Of a stretch of 64,000 nt of DNA, positions 54,441 to 63,926 are shown piece after piece. The position numbers and the translations under genes were made by a program. The stretch spans positions 101,699-165,698 of the forward strand of contig PHBY01000009.1 of NCBI GenBank assembly GCA_002840735.1. Reading direction: 5' to 3'. The number at the start of each line of letters is the position of its first letter. The first letter of the stretch is position 1. The notes under the pieces were generated by a model. That model had not been told where the DNA came from and did no database searches. It saw only the letters and a list, made by a program, of their open reading frames with translations. This DNA is from Chloroflexi bacterium HGW-Chloroflexi-2. Lineage in GTDB: Bacteria; Chloroflexota; Anaerolineae; Anaerolineales; Anaerolineaceae.

Positions 54441-57400
54441 TTATAATAATAAATCTTCAGCTTTTGAGTATGCGTCAAGCGCATTCTGAAGTTGATTATT
54501 TTTTAAATATGCATCGCCCAAAGCCTGCCATAAATTTATATCAATAGGATAGTGGTGATTTAAGGCATTCTGGATGTTTTCAATAATTGTATCCAATTCA
54601 AAACAGTCACGAATTAATGGATCAAATAAATTGATTGCTTGCTCAATGTTCCCACTATCAAGGAATTTATTAGCAGTTTCCAATTCTTCGAGTCTATTAT
54701 CATTGACCTTTACAGGTTGAGTATCTTCAACCTTCTCTTCCAATTGTGGAATAATCTCTTGCTCATCAATCAAACTTTCCTGTTCATTCGCAGTAGGTTC
54801 AATAATTTGATCTTCCGGTAATGAACTATCCGTGGTTAATTCAAATTTCTGGTCTTCTATTTCCGCAATTTCTTCAGATACTATGCCTTCTTCTGGGTAA
54901 GCAGAAGATAATTCCTCACCTTCGACCAATAAAATGTTATCCTCGATGGTCAATTCAGAAATTAATTCCTCGGGTTCAACATCTTCAATATCCGGTTCGG
55001 GAATTTCAATTTGAGACTCAACAGGATCAATTTCTACCCGGGAAGTTAATACTTCTAAATCTTCTTCAGATTCAATTTCGGAATTTTTTTCATCCAGAAG
55101 CGGTTCTTCATCGATTAATTCTGGCAGAGTACCATTAAAACCATCAATTTCTAAATCTAGCTCCTCAACATAAGGTGTTGTTTGTTTTTCAACAACATCA
55201 GCTTCCAATTCTTCAAAAAGATTTTCAAAATCATGGATTTTTTCTTCACCCTGGTCCATTTCACCTGAGATTTCAACTTTCTCATCTTTAAATGAATCCT
55301 GGACTTCTATTGAAGAAATTCCTTCCAGGGTTGGTGAAGTCACCTGGGATTGAATCTCGTCTGTTTCAATCTCTAATTCTTTCAACCAACCAGGAGTGGT
55401 ATCTAGGTCATCGCCAACATTCTGTGTTGGTTTCGATTCTTCTGATATCCATTCTGGTGGATTTTCGCTTCGATCTTCTGGCTTACTCAGGAGGGTTTCC
55501 TCATCGGCTCCTTGTTTCAAAGCTAATCCTTCCATCCAGGCTAAAGCAGATTCCAATTCATTGTCTTCATCTTCGATTGCAAGTTGACCTTCTTCTTCTA
55601 ATGCTTCTGGCTTTTCAATTTCCAAAGAAGAAAATTCAAGGTCAGGAACGAAATCTTCCATTTTTTGCTCTTCAATTTGAGGAATAGACGTATTTTCAGA
55701 ATCAGTAATTGGTTGGATTTCTTCAATGATTTCTTCAAGTTTTTCAATTTCCGAAGCGGATAATTCTACTTCAGTGTTCACTTCTTCGGTTTCTTGTTCT
55801 TCTGATGAAGAAGATTGCTTATCATCATTTATTTCTGAAGATTGCTCTTCCATAAAAGTTTCTTCATTAATTTCAGCGATTTCTTCAAAATCTAAGGTAT
55901 TATCTATCGTAATTGAATGATCTTTGACTTCATCAAAGCTGATTTTAATATCATCCAATTCGTTTTCGGTTTTTTCATCTGAAATCGATAACCAATCTGG
56001 TAAAAAATCTTGATCTTCTACGGAGTCAAATGAAGATTGCTTGCTTTCATCATCGATCACCGATTTTATCCAATCAGGAATTTCCTCTTTCTTATTTTCT
56101 TCTAAAAATTCTTTTTCTGAATCTTCTTTGTTTTCATCTAATACTAATGAATTTAACCATTCATCATCCATTGAAGGAGCTGGTTTATTCTCTTCTGTTT
56201 CTATTTCTTCGAGTTCATTAATTATTTGATCTAATGAATGTACATTAATCTCTTCTTCTTTTTCCAATTCTTTTTCTATTTCAGAAATTTTTTCAAATGT
56301 CGTTGATTTTGGTACTTCTAAATTGTCAACTTGTTCTTCATCAGAAGATAAATCTTTTATCCAGTCCAGTTCATTATCAAAATTTTCTTCCGAGACTAAC
56401 TCATTAGCTGATTCTAAAGAAGTATCAATTTCATCTTCTTGTAAAGGAATTGAAGAAAAATCGAATCCTTGTAAGGTATCCTCTAACGAGGATTCTTTAT
56501 CATCAGTGAATTCATTTCCCCAACTTATTTGGGACTCATTTTTATTAAAATCGGATTTATCTTTCTCTAAGCTATCAAATAAATCCTCCAGATTTTTGAC
56601 TTCAAATTCATCGACATCTTCTGGAATATTAATACTGGTTTCTGAAGGTGCAATTTCCTGTAGCCATCCTGGAATTTCCGCTGGTTGGATTTCTTCTTCA
56701 ACTTCCTCATATTCACCACGATCTTCAAGAAAGTTGTCACCTTTGCTGCTCGAAATCACGTCTTCTACAGGAAGTATTGGCGGGATGGTAAAGCCTTTTT
56801 CGAGGTTCTCATCTTCCTCGTTTGAAATATTCCATCCAGCGTCCTTGATCCATTCAGGAATATCCTTGTCTTTTTCGTTAGGTTCAGACGGAAATGTAAT
56901 TTCACTCATTTCGTCTTGAGCTTGATCCGGGTTGACAACATCTTTCGGGTTTTCCTCTGTGGGGAGGGGCTCAGTTACAACTTCACTTTCTGCATCTATC
57001 GTTTCTTTTGGTTGACTAACAGTGTCATCAAACCAGTTCGATAAATCCTCGTCAGTGGAATTTTCATGATCCAGGGCAAACCCTATTGATTGTGCCCAGT
57101 CTGGCTGGTCATCAATAATTACACCTGGATCCCAATCTAATAAATCCAACATGATATGTGAATCGGGGACATCGGCAGTAGCTAACGTCTTTTCATTAAT
57201 ATATTGAAAATATGGATCCATATCTATTACTCTTTGGCGAAAAATTTTTTGGTCTTCTTCTCTTGTAGTACCAGGCAGAATTTCAGTCAGAATTTTATTT
57301 GCCTCATAACAATAGGGCAATTTACTAATTAATTTACTGCAGGTCTCAGTGGCTTCTACTTTTTGTCCTAATAGAAAATAAATACGAGCCAAGACAACTT

Positions 57401-57899
57401 CAAGATCAACACGATTGGGGTCCTCAGATAAGGCTGCCCAAATCTCTGCAATTGCCTGATTGTATAATTCACCACGTGTGTACATTCTGACAAGTGCTCC
57501 TCTGGTCAATCTAATTTTTGGTGGGGCTATGCCATCACGATTGGTATACAATCTGCGTAATTCATCCTGAACTGCTTTATTGGAAGGTTGGACTTCAAAA
57601 GCTCGTTCCATATGCCAAATAGCAGCATCGAGGTTATTTTCATCTTCACGGATAATGGACATTCCAATGTGGGAGATAAAATCATCTGGTACGGAAGATA
57701 GTACTCTTTGGAAAATATCTGAAGCGTCGCCGTATTTCTGCTTTTCAAGTAATGCTTTTCCTAACAATCGGTAACTATCAATATGTTTTGGGTACATTTG
57801 AAGAATATGTTTACAATGCCCAATAGCCTGATCGATTTGTCCATTATCTATCAGATTTTCAATTTTCCGGATGTATTCTCTTAATGAAATATTTGCCAT
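54441..57899 (-). CDS. TPR protein with a long acidic linker and repeated P-x-W motifs
   Basis: A 1152-residue soluble protein. TPR helices span about 15-210 (GQIDQAIGHCKHILQMYPKH) and a short TPR block ends the chain at about 1070-1150 (LWQALGDAYLKNNQLQNALDAYSKAEDL). Between them lies an acidic, low-complexity and probably disordered linker of about 850 residues rich in Glu, Asp, Ser and Ile. The linker carries about ten short tryptophan motifs such as IPEWIKD, IPGWLQE, IPDWIKS, LPDWLSI, PPEWISE and TPGWLKE. The ATG follows ggaggtactt. It precedes ndk in the transcript and may form an operon with it. Function unknown; a scaffold or hub is an inference. Confidence 0.85.
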   Translation of the reverse strand: MANISLREYIRKIENLIDNGQIDQAIGHCKHILQMYPKHIDSYRLLGKALLEKQKYGDASDIFQRVLSSVPDDFISHIGMSIIREDENNLDAAIWHMERAFEVQPSNKAVQDELRRLYTNRDGIAPPKIRLTRGALVRMYTRGELYNQAIAEIWAALSEDPNRVDLEVVLARIYFLLGQKVEATETCSKLISKLPYCYEANKILTEILPGTTREEDQKIFRQRVIDMDPYFQYINEKTLATADVPDSHIMLDLLDWDPGVIIDDQPDWAQSIGFALDHENSTDEDLSNWFDDTVSQPKETIDAESEVVTEPLPTEENPKDVVNPDQAQDEMSEITFPSEPNEKDKDIPEWIKDAGWNISNEEDENLEKGFTIPPILPVEDVISSSKGDNFLEDRGEYEEVEEEIQPAEIPGWLQEIAPSETSINIPEDVDEFEVKNLEDLFDSLEKDKSDFNKNESQISWGNEFTDDKESSLEDTLQGFDFSSIPLQEDEIDTSLESANELVSEENFDNELDWIKDLSSDEEQVDNLEVPKSTTFEKISEIEKELEKEEEINVHSLDQIINELEEIETEENKPAPSMDDEWLNSLVLDENKEDSEKEFLEENKKEEIPDWIKSVIDDESKQSSFDSVEDQDFLPDWLSISDEKTENELDDIKISFDEVKDHSITIDNTLDFEEIAEINEETFMEEQSSEINDDKQSSSSEEQETEEVNTEVELSASEIEKLEEIIEEIQPITDSENTSIPQIEEQKMEDFVPDLEFSSLEIEKPEALEEEGQLAIEDEDNELESALAWMEGLALKQGADEETLLSKPEDRSENPPEWISEESKPTQNVGDDLDTTPGWLKELEIETDEIQSQVTSPTLEGISSIEVQDSFKDEKVEISGEMDQGEEKIHDFENLFEELEADVVEKQTTPYVEELDLEIDGFNGTLPELIDEEPLLDEKNSEIESEEDLEVLTSRVEIDPVESQIEIPEPDIEDVEPEELISELTIEDNILLVEGEELSSAYPEEGIVSEEIAEIEDQKFELTTDSSLPEDQIIEPTANEQESLIDEQEIIPQLEEKVEDTQPVKVNDNRLEELETANKFLDSGNIEQAINLFDPLIRDCFELDTIIENIQNALNHHYPIDINLWQALGDAYLKNNQLQNALDAYSKAEDLLL

Positions 57900-58005
57900 A
57901 AGTACCTCCCAGAAATAGTATGCAACATCTTAATTAATTTCGCAAGTACATTACAAATCGAAAATTAACAAGATGAAGAATAAAAAAACTGAAAAGAGAG
58001 GAAGA

Positions 58006-59238
58006 TTAATCTCCCAGGTAGTCTCTTAGTTTTCTTCGAATTACTGGATGGCGTAATCTGCTTAATGCCTGGGCTTCAATTTGTCGTACTCTTTCTCTCG
58101 TTACACCCATTTTGCGTCCAACTTCTTCTAATGTGTACGCTTGACCATCTAAAAGTCCATAACGTAATTGAAGAATTCGAACCTCTCTCGGTGGAAGCCC
58201 ATTTAGAACTTCTTCAAGATGTTGGCGCAATAAATTATATGTTGCGGTATCGTCTGGAGGTGGTGCTTCGTCATCTTCAATAAAATCTCCCAGAACTGAG
58301 TCTTCTTCATCATCAGTCGGAGTTTCCAAAGATAGGGGTCTACGAGCAACCTGTATCATATTTTCCACTTTTTTTGGCGGAACATCCAAAGCTTCAGCTA
58401 ACTCTTCCACACTGGGTTCTCTTCCTAATCTTTGTGTTAATTGGTGCTGGATCCGCAATAATTTGTTGATCTGATCTCCCATGTGGACAGGAACACGAAT
58501 AGTTCTGCCCTGGTCTGCAATAGCTCGTGTGACTGCCTGACGGATCCACCAGGTAGCATAAGTTGAAAATTTATGTCCTCGACGATAATCAAATTTCTTA
58601 GTCGCTCGAATAAGCCCTATGTTACCTTCCTGAATTAAATCCAAAAAAGGTACGCCACGTCCCATATATTTTTTTGCAACACTGATAACCAGGCGGGAAT
58701 TTGCTGTAATTAAGTGTTCGCGTCCATCCCAACCATCTTCAATTAACTTTCGTAATTCAAATCTTCGATGATCAGTAGAACTCCCTTTTGCTAATTCTTC
58801 CCGAGCAATTCTTCCTCGTTCAATTCTCTGTGCTAATTCAACTTCTTCTTCGGCAGTTAATAAAGGAACTCTACTAACTTCTTTAAGGTAAAGACCAATT
58901 GTATCGTCTGTATCTATGTTTTCAAGGTCATCAAAAACAAGTTTTCCAGCTTCTTCGTCCTCATCGAGTTCTTTCTCGTCCACGTCAAGTTCTAAATCAT
59001 CTTCAGCGGGGCCATCTAATGGTGTTTCATCTTCAACATACGGAATACCTGCACTCATTAGAGCAGCAAAGGCTTCTTCTAATTGATCAACATCTTGTTC
59101 AGCCTCAGGGAAAAAATGAAGAATATCATCAATGGTTACATAAGATTTTTGTCTGCCAAGTTCAATCAATCTGGCAATTGCCGGATATTCATTTAATTCT
59201 TCATTATCATCATCTACAACATTTAGGAAATTATCCAT
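58006..59238 (-). CDS. rpoD: Primary sigma factor, sigma-70 family (RpoD/SigA)
   Basis: The 410-residue housekeeping-type sigma factor. Region 1.1-like helices occupy the first 90 residues, then an acidic stretch. Region 1.2 has [17 protein letters not shown]. Region 2 has [39 protein letters not shown], which includes the -10-recognition helix. Region 3 follows, and region 4.2 has [29 protein letters not shown]. The presence of regions 1.1 and 1.2 and the conserved 2.4 helix points to the primary factor rather than an alternative one. Confidence 0.95.
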   Translation of the reverse strand: MDNFLNVVDDDNEELNEYPAIARLIELGRQKSYVTIDDILHFFPEAEQDVDQLEEAFAALMSAGIPYVEDETPLDGPAEDDLELDVDEKELDEDEEAGKLVFDDLENIDTDDTIGLYLKEVSRVPLLTAEEEVELAQRIERGRIAREELAKGSSTDHRRFELRKLIEDGWDGREHLITANSRLVISVAKKYMGRGVPFLDLIQEGNIGLIRATKKFDYRRGHKFSTYATWWIRQAVTRAIADQGRTIRVPVHMGDQINKLLRIQHQLTQRLGREPSVEELAEALDVPPKKVENMIQVARRPLSLETPTDDEEDSVLGDFIEDDEAPPPDDTATYNLLRQHLEEVLNGLPPREVRILQLRYGLLDGQAYTLEEVGRKMGVTRERVRQIEAQALSRLRHPVIRRKLRDYLGD

Positions 59239-59381
59239 ACTTTAAACTAATCCCTTGAGGTAATTAATTACTAAAGACCATAGGTCCATATCATCAAATA
59301 TTAAGTTTGCACTCTTCAGCATACACTTTTTCATTCTAAAATTCAATAGCAAAAGCTATGGAAAAATGACTGTGCAAATAA

Positions 59382-59403
59382 ACGAGCGGAATTGTCCGCT
59401 CGT
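59382..59403. repeat. Perfect GC-rich inverted repeat upstream of rpoD
   Basis: acgagcgga and tccgctcgt flank a four-base attg loop. The repeat stands out in an otherwise very AT-rich gap. On the minus strand it is followed by ttatttg, so it could be an attenuator or weak terminator in the rpoD leader. It could also be an operator, since it is symmetric. Confidence 0.6.
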
Positions 59404-59574
59404 CTAAAGTTCTAATAAAATTAGCAAGTTAGATATTACAACAAATGAAATACGAAGTCAATAACGAATTTGTGAATTATCTCATTAATTTGATTAGAAA
59501 ATTTTAAGAATTTAATAATAAAAAATAATTTGTATAAATTATGGAAAATTAGTAGGATTTGTGCGAAATTTTAT

Positions 59575-59602
59575 TTGACACATTTATTATTCGGACTAAA
59601 AT
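59575..59602 (+). promoter_or_regulatory. Candidate sigma-70 promoter of hppA
   Basis: A perfect ttgaca and a taaaat separated by 16 bases lie about 75 bases upstream of the hppA start. Confidence 0.5.
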
Positions 59603-59674
59603 AATCTTTTGGGGCTGAGTTCAACAAACTGAATATCTTGTACTATCCAATTTTATCTACTCTGAGGAGGAAAA

Positions 59675-61978
59675 ATGAATATTTTTGGTCTTGCTAGGCA
59701 TGGATTTAACTCTTTCGAACAAATCTCAATGCTTGGAATTATAGTTGTTGCAATAATAAGCCTTGTGTATGCATTTTTACTCAGGAAACATGTCTTGAAA
59801 AAAGATAAGGGAACTGAGAAAATGCAGGAAGTCTGGAATGCAATTCGCATTGGTGCAGAAAGTTATCTATCAAGGCAATTGCGGACAATTATTGCTTCCA
59901 TCGTAATTTTGACAGTTGTTTTGTTTTTCAGCGTTTACGTAGTTCCGCCAAGTCTAGAAGCTCAAGAGGAGTTTGCCGGTCAAAATGTCAGAATGATCAT
60001 CGCTATAGGCAGATCGATAGCCTTTATTATTGGAGCAACCTTCTCCATTCTCGTCGGTCAAATGGGAATGAGAATGGCGATCCAGGCCTCTGTCAGAGCA
60101 GCATCTGCAGCCAGGACAAGCCTGAATGATTCTCTTTCGATTGCTTATTATTCCGGAACATTTACTGGAATGCTTACCGATGGTCTCGGCCTTTTGGGCG
60201 GCACAATTATATTCATGATTTTTGGTAAAGCAGCACCGGATGCATTATTGGGATTTGGTTTTGGTGGAACTCTGGTTGCATTGTTTATGCGAGTTGGTGG
60301 TGGTATTTACACCAAGGCAGCGGATGTCGGGGCGGATCTGGTAGGAAAAGTTGAGCAGGATATACCTGAAGATGATCCAAGAAATGCAGCAGTTATTGCT
60401 GACCTGGTTGGAGACAATGTTGGTGATTGTGCAGGTATGGCGGCTGATATTTTTGAGAGTTACGAAGTTACTATTGTCTCTTCATTGATATTGGGTATTG
60501 TGCTTGTTTCACTGACTGGTGATATGAAATGGATTGTATATCCACTCATCATTCGAGCTATTGGTGTTGTTAGCTCTATTATGGGAACCTTCGCAGTTCC
60601 TATTTGGATGAAATTTCCGATTAAATTCTTACGAGCTCATGACTCGGAAGAAGCCATGTTCCGATCCTATGAAGTTTCAAGTTTCAATACTATTTTGTGG
60701 TCATTCGTTGTCGCGATTGCTTACGCTGGTGATTGGCGATTAGGAATGCTTACGACCATTGGTGTGGGATTGGCCGTTGCGTTTAATCCTCTCACTTCAT
60801 ATTTTACTTCAACAAAGAAACCACCAGTAAAAGAAATTGTGAAATCTGCTGATACTGGTAGCGCAACACTTATTCTATCTGGGTTGGCCGTTGGTATGGA
60901 ATCAAGTGTGTGGGCATTGATTGTGATTTCGATCAGCTTCATTTTTGCTTTGTTGTTGTTCAATGCAGAGGCTCCCATCTACGTAATGTATGCAGTCTCA
61001 ATGATTGGTATTGGTATGCTCAGTCACACCGGTAACAATGTAGCCATGGATTCTTTTGGACCTATTTCCGATAATGCCAATGGTATTGGAGAAATGGCCT
61101 GGCATGGTATGGAAGATAAGGAGACAAAGGAAGCACGGCAGATTATGGCTGATCTTGATGCAGTCGGTAACACGACCAAAGCAATTACGAAAGGTATAGC
61201 CATTGCATCGGCAGTGATCGCGGCAGTAAGCCTCTTTGCCTCTTACATGATTGATGTTGGACGTGTCCAGGTTCAATTAAATGTACCAGTGATTGATTCA
61301 ATTCGGATTTCAGAAACCAATGTTTTTGTAGGATTGTTAATTGGTGGGGCTTTGCCGTGGTTATTCAGTGCACTTAACATTCGGGCTGTCAGTCGAGCTG
61401 CGGGTCAGGTGGTGGATGAAGTTCGCCGGCAATTTAGAATTCCTGGTGTAATAGAAGGTACAGTGAAACCTGATTATGCCAAGGTAGTTGGAATTTCAAC
61501 TGAATCTGCGCAAAAAGAATTAGTCCCAATCGCTTTATTAGCGGTCATCATTCCTTTGATTGTGGGAATGGTTCTTCAAGTCGAGGCTTTGGGAGGATTT
61601 TTGGCTGGTGTAATTCTAAGTGGCCAATTATTAGCAGTGTTCCTATCAAATACCGGTGGAGCATGGGATAACGCAAAAAAATCAATTGAAGATGAACCAC
61701 GTAATCTCCAAGCCAACACAGGTAAGGGATCTGAACGACATAAAGCCGGCGTAGTGGGAGATACAGTTGGAGATCCGTTAAAGGATACCGCTGGTCCTGC
61801 TCTCAACCCAATGATCAAGGTTGTGAACCTGGTCAGTTTATTGGCAGCACCTGTGATCGTTAAGTATCAGGAACTTGGCGTAGTAGGTTGGATTGTCGTT
61901 GTCGTCCTCTTTGCAATAGTTGTCTGGGCATTTTTGCAGAGCAAAAAACCTGTTGAAATCAAACAAACTTTAGAATAA
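59675..61978 (+). CDS. hppA: Membrane-bound proton-pumping pyrophosphatase, K+-independent type
   Basis: An integral membrane enzyme that couples pyrophosphate hydrolysis to ion pumping. The 767-residue protein has about 16 hydrophobic segments. The pyrophosphate and magnesium site is visible in KAADVGADLVGKVEQDIPEDDPRN and DLVGDNVGDCAGMAADIFESY, with a second cluster near GDTVGDPLKDTAGPALN. At about residue 502 the motif GNTTKA has Lys where K+-dependent enzymes have Ala; this is the known mark of the K+-independent, H+-pumping class. The ATG follows ggaggaaaa. Confidence 0.96.
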   Translation: MNIFGLARHGFNSFEQISMLGIIVVAIISLVYAFLLRKHVLKKDKGTEKMQEVWNAIRIGAESYLSRQLRTIIASIVILTVVLFFSVYVVPPSLEAQEEFAGQNVRMIIAIGRSIAFIIGATFSILVGQMGMRMAIQASVRAASAARTSLNDSLSIAYYSGTFTGMLTDGLGLLGGTIIFMIFGKAAPDALLGFGFGGTLVALFMRVGGGIYTKAADVGADLVGKVEQDIPEDDPRNAAVIADLVGDNVGDCAGMAADIFESYEVTIVSSLILGIVLVSLTGDMKWIVYPLIIRAIGVVSSIMGTFAVPIWMKFPIKFLRAHDSEEAMFRSYEVSSFNTILWSFVVAIAYAGDWRLGMLTTIGVGLAVAFNPLTSYFTSTKKPPVKEIVKSADTGSATLILSGLAVGMESSVWALIVISISFIFALLLFNAEAPIYVMYAVSMIGIGMLSHTGNNVAMDSFGPISDNANGIGEMAWHGMEDKETKEARQIMADLDAVGNTTKAITKGIAIASAVIAAVSLFASYMIDVGRVQVQLNVPVIDSIRISETNVFVGLLIGGALPWLFSALNIRAVSRAAGQVVDEVRRQFRIPGVIEGTVKPDYAKVVGISTESAQKELVPIALLAVIIPLIVGMVLQVEALGGFLAGVILSGQLLAVFLSNTGGAWDNAKKSIEDEPRNLQANTGKGSERHKAGVVGDTVGDPLKDTAGPALNPMIKVVNLVSLLAAPVIVKYQELGVVGWIVVVVLFAIVVWAFLQSKKPVEIKQTLE

Positions 61979-62035
61979 TATTTATTAGTTTTTCGTTTGT
62001 TAGGCGGAGAAGGTTTAAAACTTCTCCGTCTTTTC

Positions 62036-62698
62036 TTAAATATTATCTATCGAAAAAGGGACATCTGTATTTATAAGAATTTTCTGGTCTGTCTCTGGAT
62101 GAAGAAATTCGATGGCAGTAGCATGTAGCATCATCCTATTTACGGAATCATTTAATTTGTGTTGAAATGAAGAAAGATCTTTTGTATAAAGAAGATCACC
62201 AAGAATTGGAAAACCGAGAAAAGATAAGTGCGCTCGAATTTGATGCGTATAGCCAGTATGTGGAATTGCTTCCAAAACAGATAAACATTTTTGCTGATCG
62301 AAATGATGCCTGATGAAGTGAGTTTCGGATGCCTTTCCGGATTGACTTATGATAGTTCGGTGTTTTCGATCTCCATTTATCAAGAGGGGAAATCTGGCTG
62401 TATAAGTTTCCCAATCAGGAATATTATGGGATATAACCCAATATTTCTTTCGAATTAATCTATTTTCAAATTGATGATTAAGATTACGATGTGCTTCCTT
62501 GTTTCTGGCGAATAAGATCACACCGCTGGTCTTTTTATCAAGTCGATGAACTGTCATTAATTCTGGAAATTCAAATTTAAGAAAAGTTTGTAAATTTTCT
62601 TTATTTTTATCATAACCATCGGGAATTGTTCGTAATCCTGATGGTTTGTTTATTGGGATAATTGAATTATCAATGTAAAGGATTAAGTCAGTGAGCAT
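62036..62698 (-). CDS. RluA-family RNA pseudouridine synthase
   Basis: A 220-residue pseudouridine synthase with the catalytic aspartate motif HRLDKKTSGVILFARN and the later HTGYTHQIRAHLSFLGFPILGD. There is no S4 RNA-binding domain, so it is a short form similar to RluA/TruC-type enzymes acting on rRNA or tRNA. The N-terminal IIPINKPSGL is typical. I placed the start at the ATG rather than at the TTG one codon earlier. Confidence 0.93.
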   Translation of the reverse strand: MLTDLILYIDNSIIPINKPSGLRTIPDGYDKNKENLQTFLKFEFPELMTVHRLDKKTSGVILFARNKEAHRNLNHQFENRLIRKKYWVISHNIPDWETYTARFPLLINGDRKHRTIISQSGKASETHFIRHHFDQQKCLSVLEAIPHTGYTHQIRAHLSFLGFPILGDLLYTKDLSSFQHKLNDSVNRMMLHATAIEFLHPETDQKILINTDVPFSIDNI

Positions 62699-62728
62699 CA
62701 AATAAAGGTCAATGCTTAAAAATTAATT

Positions 62729-63568
62729 TCAATCAACAAAATAACTAACTCCTAGAACACCAGGACCTGAATGTGTTAAAAACGCTGGTGGAAGTTCATA
62801 AATTTCGATCGTGTCGATTCCAAGTAGCTGCTTGAAATCCTCTGCAAGCGTTTTTGCTTCTTTTTCAGCGGCTCCATGTTGGATACTGAACATTGAGAAG
62901 CCTTTTTCTTTGCATTCGGAAACGACTAATTCCTTTAATCTTGCAAGCGCTTTTTTGGAAGTACGTTGACTGTCAACTGGTTCAACCTGACCGTTTTTTA
63001 TACTTAGGAGTGGTTTAACCTGGAGGAGACTTCCAAACAGCATTTTTGCTCCACCAATTCTCCCGCCTTTATATAAATATTCGAGCGTATCAACAACAGA
63101 TAGATTTCTTTCTCTGTTTTTTAAATCCTCAACTTTGGAAATGATTTCCTGACTTGAAAAACCTTCCTGAGCATATTTGTTTGCTACTTTCACAATGGTC
63201 GCCAAAGATGCTCCTATGGCTAACGTATCGATTACTTTTATGTCTGCATCAGGGAATTCCTGGGCAGCAACTTCTGCGCTTCTAAAGGTACCGCTTAGTT
63301 TTAAAGACGGTGTCAGGACAATAATGGAATCTCCCTTAGATAGATGTTTTTCAAAAATTGGATTATATAAACTTGGTGGAGGTGCTGCAGTTTTTGGTAA
63401 AGTCGATGATGCGACAAGTTTCTTTAGAAATGTACTTGAATCAATTTCATAATCATCTCGAAACGATTCGTCTCCAAATATGATGATCTGGGGGAAGTAC
63501 TCAATTCCAAGAGCTTTTGCTTGTTCAACAGGAATGCTGGAAGTTGTATCTGCGAATATTGACACCAT
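62729..63568 (-). CDS. DegV-family fatty acid-binding protein
   Basis: A 279-residue protein of the DegV fold, which binds a single fatty acid and, in FakB-type members, presents it to the fatty acid kinase FakA. The N-terminal ADTTSSIP and the LTPSLKLSGTFRSAE segment, with the fatty acid-binding serine/threonine cluster, match the family; YLYKGGRIGGAKMLFGSLLQVKPLL follows. fakA is not in the window. The ATG follows aaaggtaaatcct. Confidence 0.93.
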   Translation of the reverse strand: MVSIFADTTSSIPVEQAKALGIEYFPQIIIFGDESFRDDYEIDSSTFLKKLVASSTLPKTAAPPPSLYNPIFEKHLSKGDSIIVLTPSLKLSGTFRSAEVAAQEFPDADIKVIDTLAIGASLATIVKVANKYAQEGFSSQEIISKVEDLKNRERNLSVVDTLEYLYKGGRIGGAKMLFGSLLQVKPLLSIKNGQVEPVDSQRTSKKALARLKELVVSECKEKGFSMFSIQHGAAEKEAKTLAEDFKQLLGIDTIEIYELPPAFLTHSGPGVLGVSYFVD

Positions 63569-63596
63569 AGGATTTACCTTTCTAATTGGAAAATAA

Positions 63597-63926
63597 TCAG
63601 GATAATACTAATTGATTTAAGATGCTTTCATCGTGATAAATTCTTCGAATGATTTCCGATAGAGGTGGAGCAATTGAAACCTGTTCAATTTTGGCACAAT
63701 GTTTTGCGCGTTCCGGAAGAGGTAATGTGTTTGTGACAATTATCCGCGCAATTCTAGGATAATTATAAATGAAATTCAGGGTAGAATCCAATAAGTTTGG
63801 AAGTGTTATGTAAAGCCAGACTTTTTTTGTGATACCCTGACCTTATAAAATATTCAACTGTTTTAAAATATTCCCTCCGCTAATTCAATCGTCAATAATA
63901 ATACCTGAGTTTCCCACTTTAGTGCC
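63597..63926 (-). pseudogene. Remnant of ribose-phosphate pyrophosphokinase (prs)
   Basis: In one reading frame this stretch translates as a C-terminal PRPP synthetase: GTKVGNSGIIIDD, a stop, ISGGNILKQLNIL, another stop, then GQGITKKVW... and RIIVTNTLPLP, ending in VSIAPPLSEIIRRIYHDES. The PRPP-binding loop (consensus VDDxxxTGGT) is thus interrupted by TGA, and a TAA follows 14 codons later. The N-terminal two thirds are missing. The ORF track reports only the last 64 codons from a TTG. A functional prs must exist elsewhere, because the enzyme is essential. A sequencing error could explain one stop, but hardly both plus the missing N-terminus. Confidence 0.72.

Larger units (their letters stand above)
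59239..59674. other. Intergenic region between divergent rpoD and hppA
   Basis: This 436-base gap is the longest gene-free stretch in the window. It is very AT-rich and contains no convincing ORF or tRNA. It holds a GC-rich perfect inverted repeat at 59382-59403 and a candidate hppA promoter at 59575-59602. The rest shows nothing I can name; a small RNA cannot be excluded. Confidence 0.7.

Noticed and set aside
56323-56919. Long plus-strand ORF (198 aa, very Ser-rich) opposite the TPR linker, and similar ones at 55292 and 54821
   Set aside because: They are antisense shadows of the Glu/Asp-rich codons of the 1152-aa TPR gene and have no ribosome-binding site or domain.
59239-59674. tRNA or 6S RNA in the long intergenic gap
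   Set aside because: No cloverleaf, no T-loop sequence and no long imperfect helix could be traced by eye.
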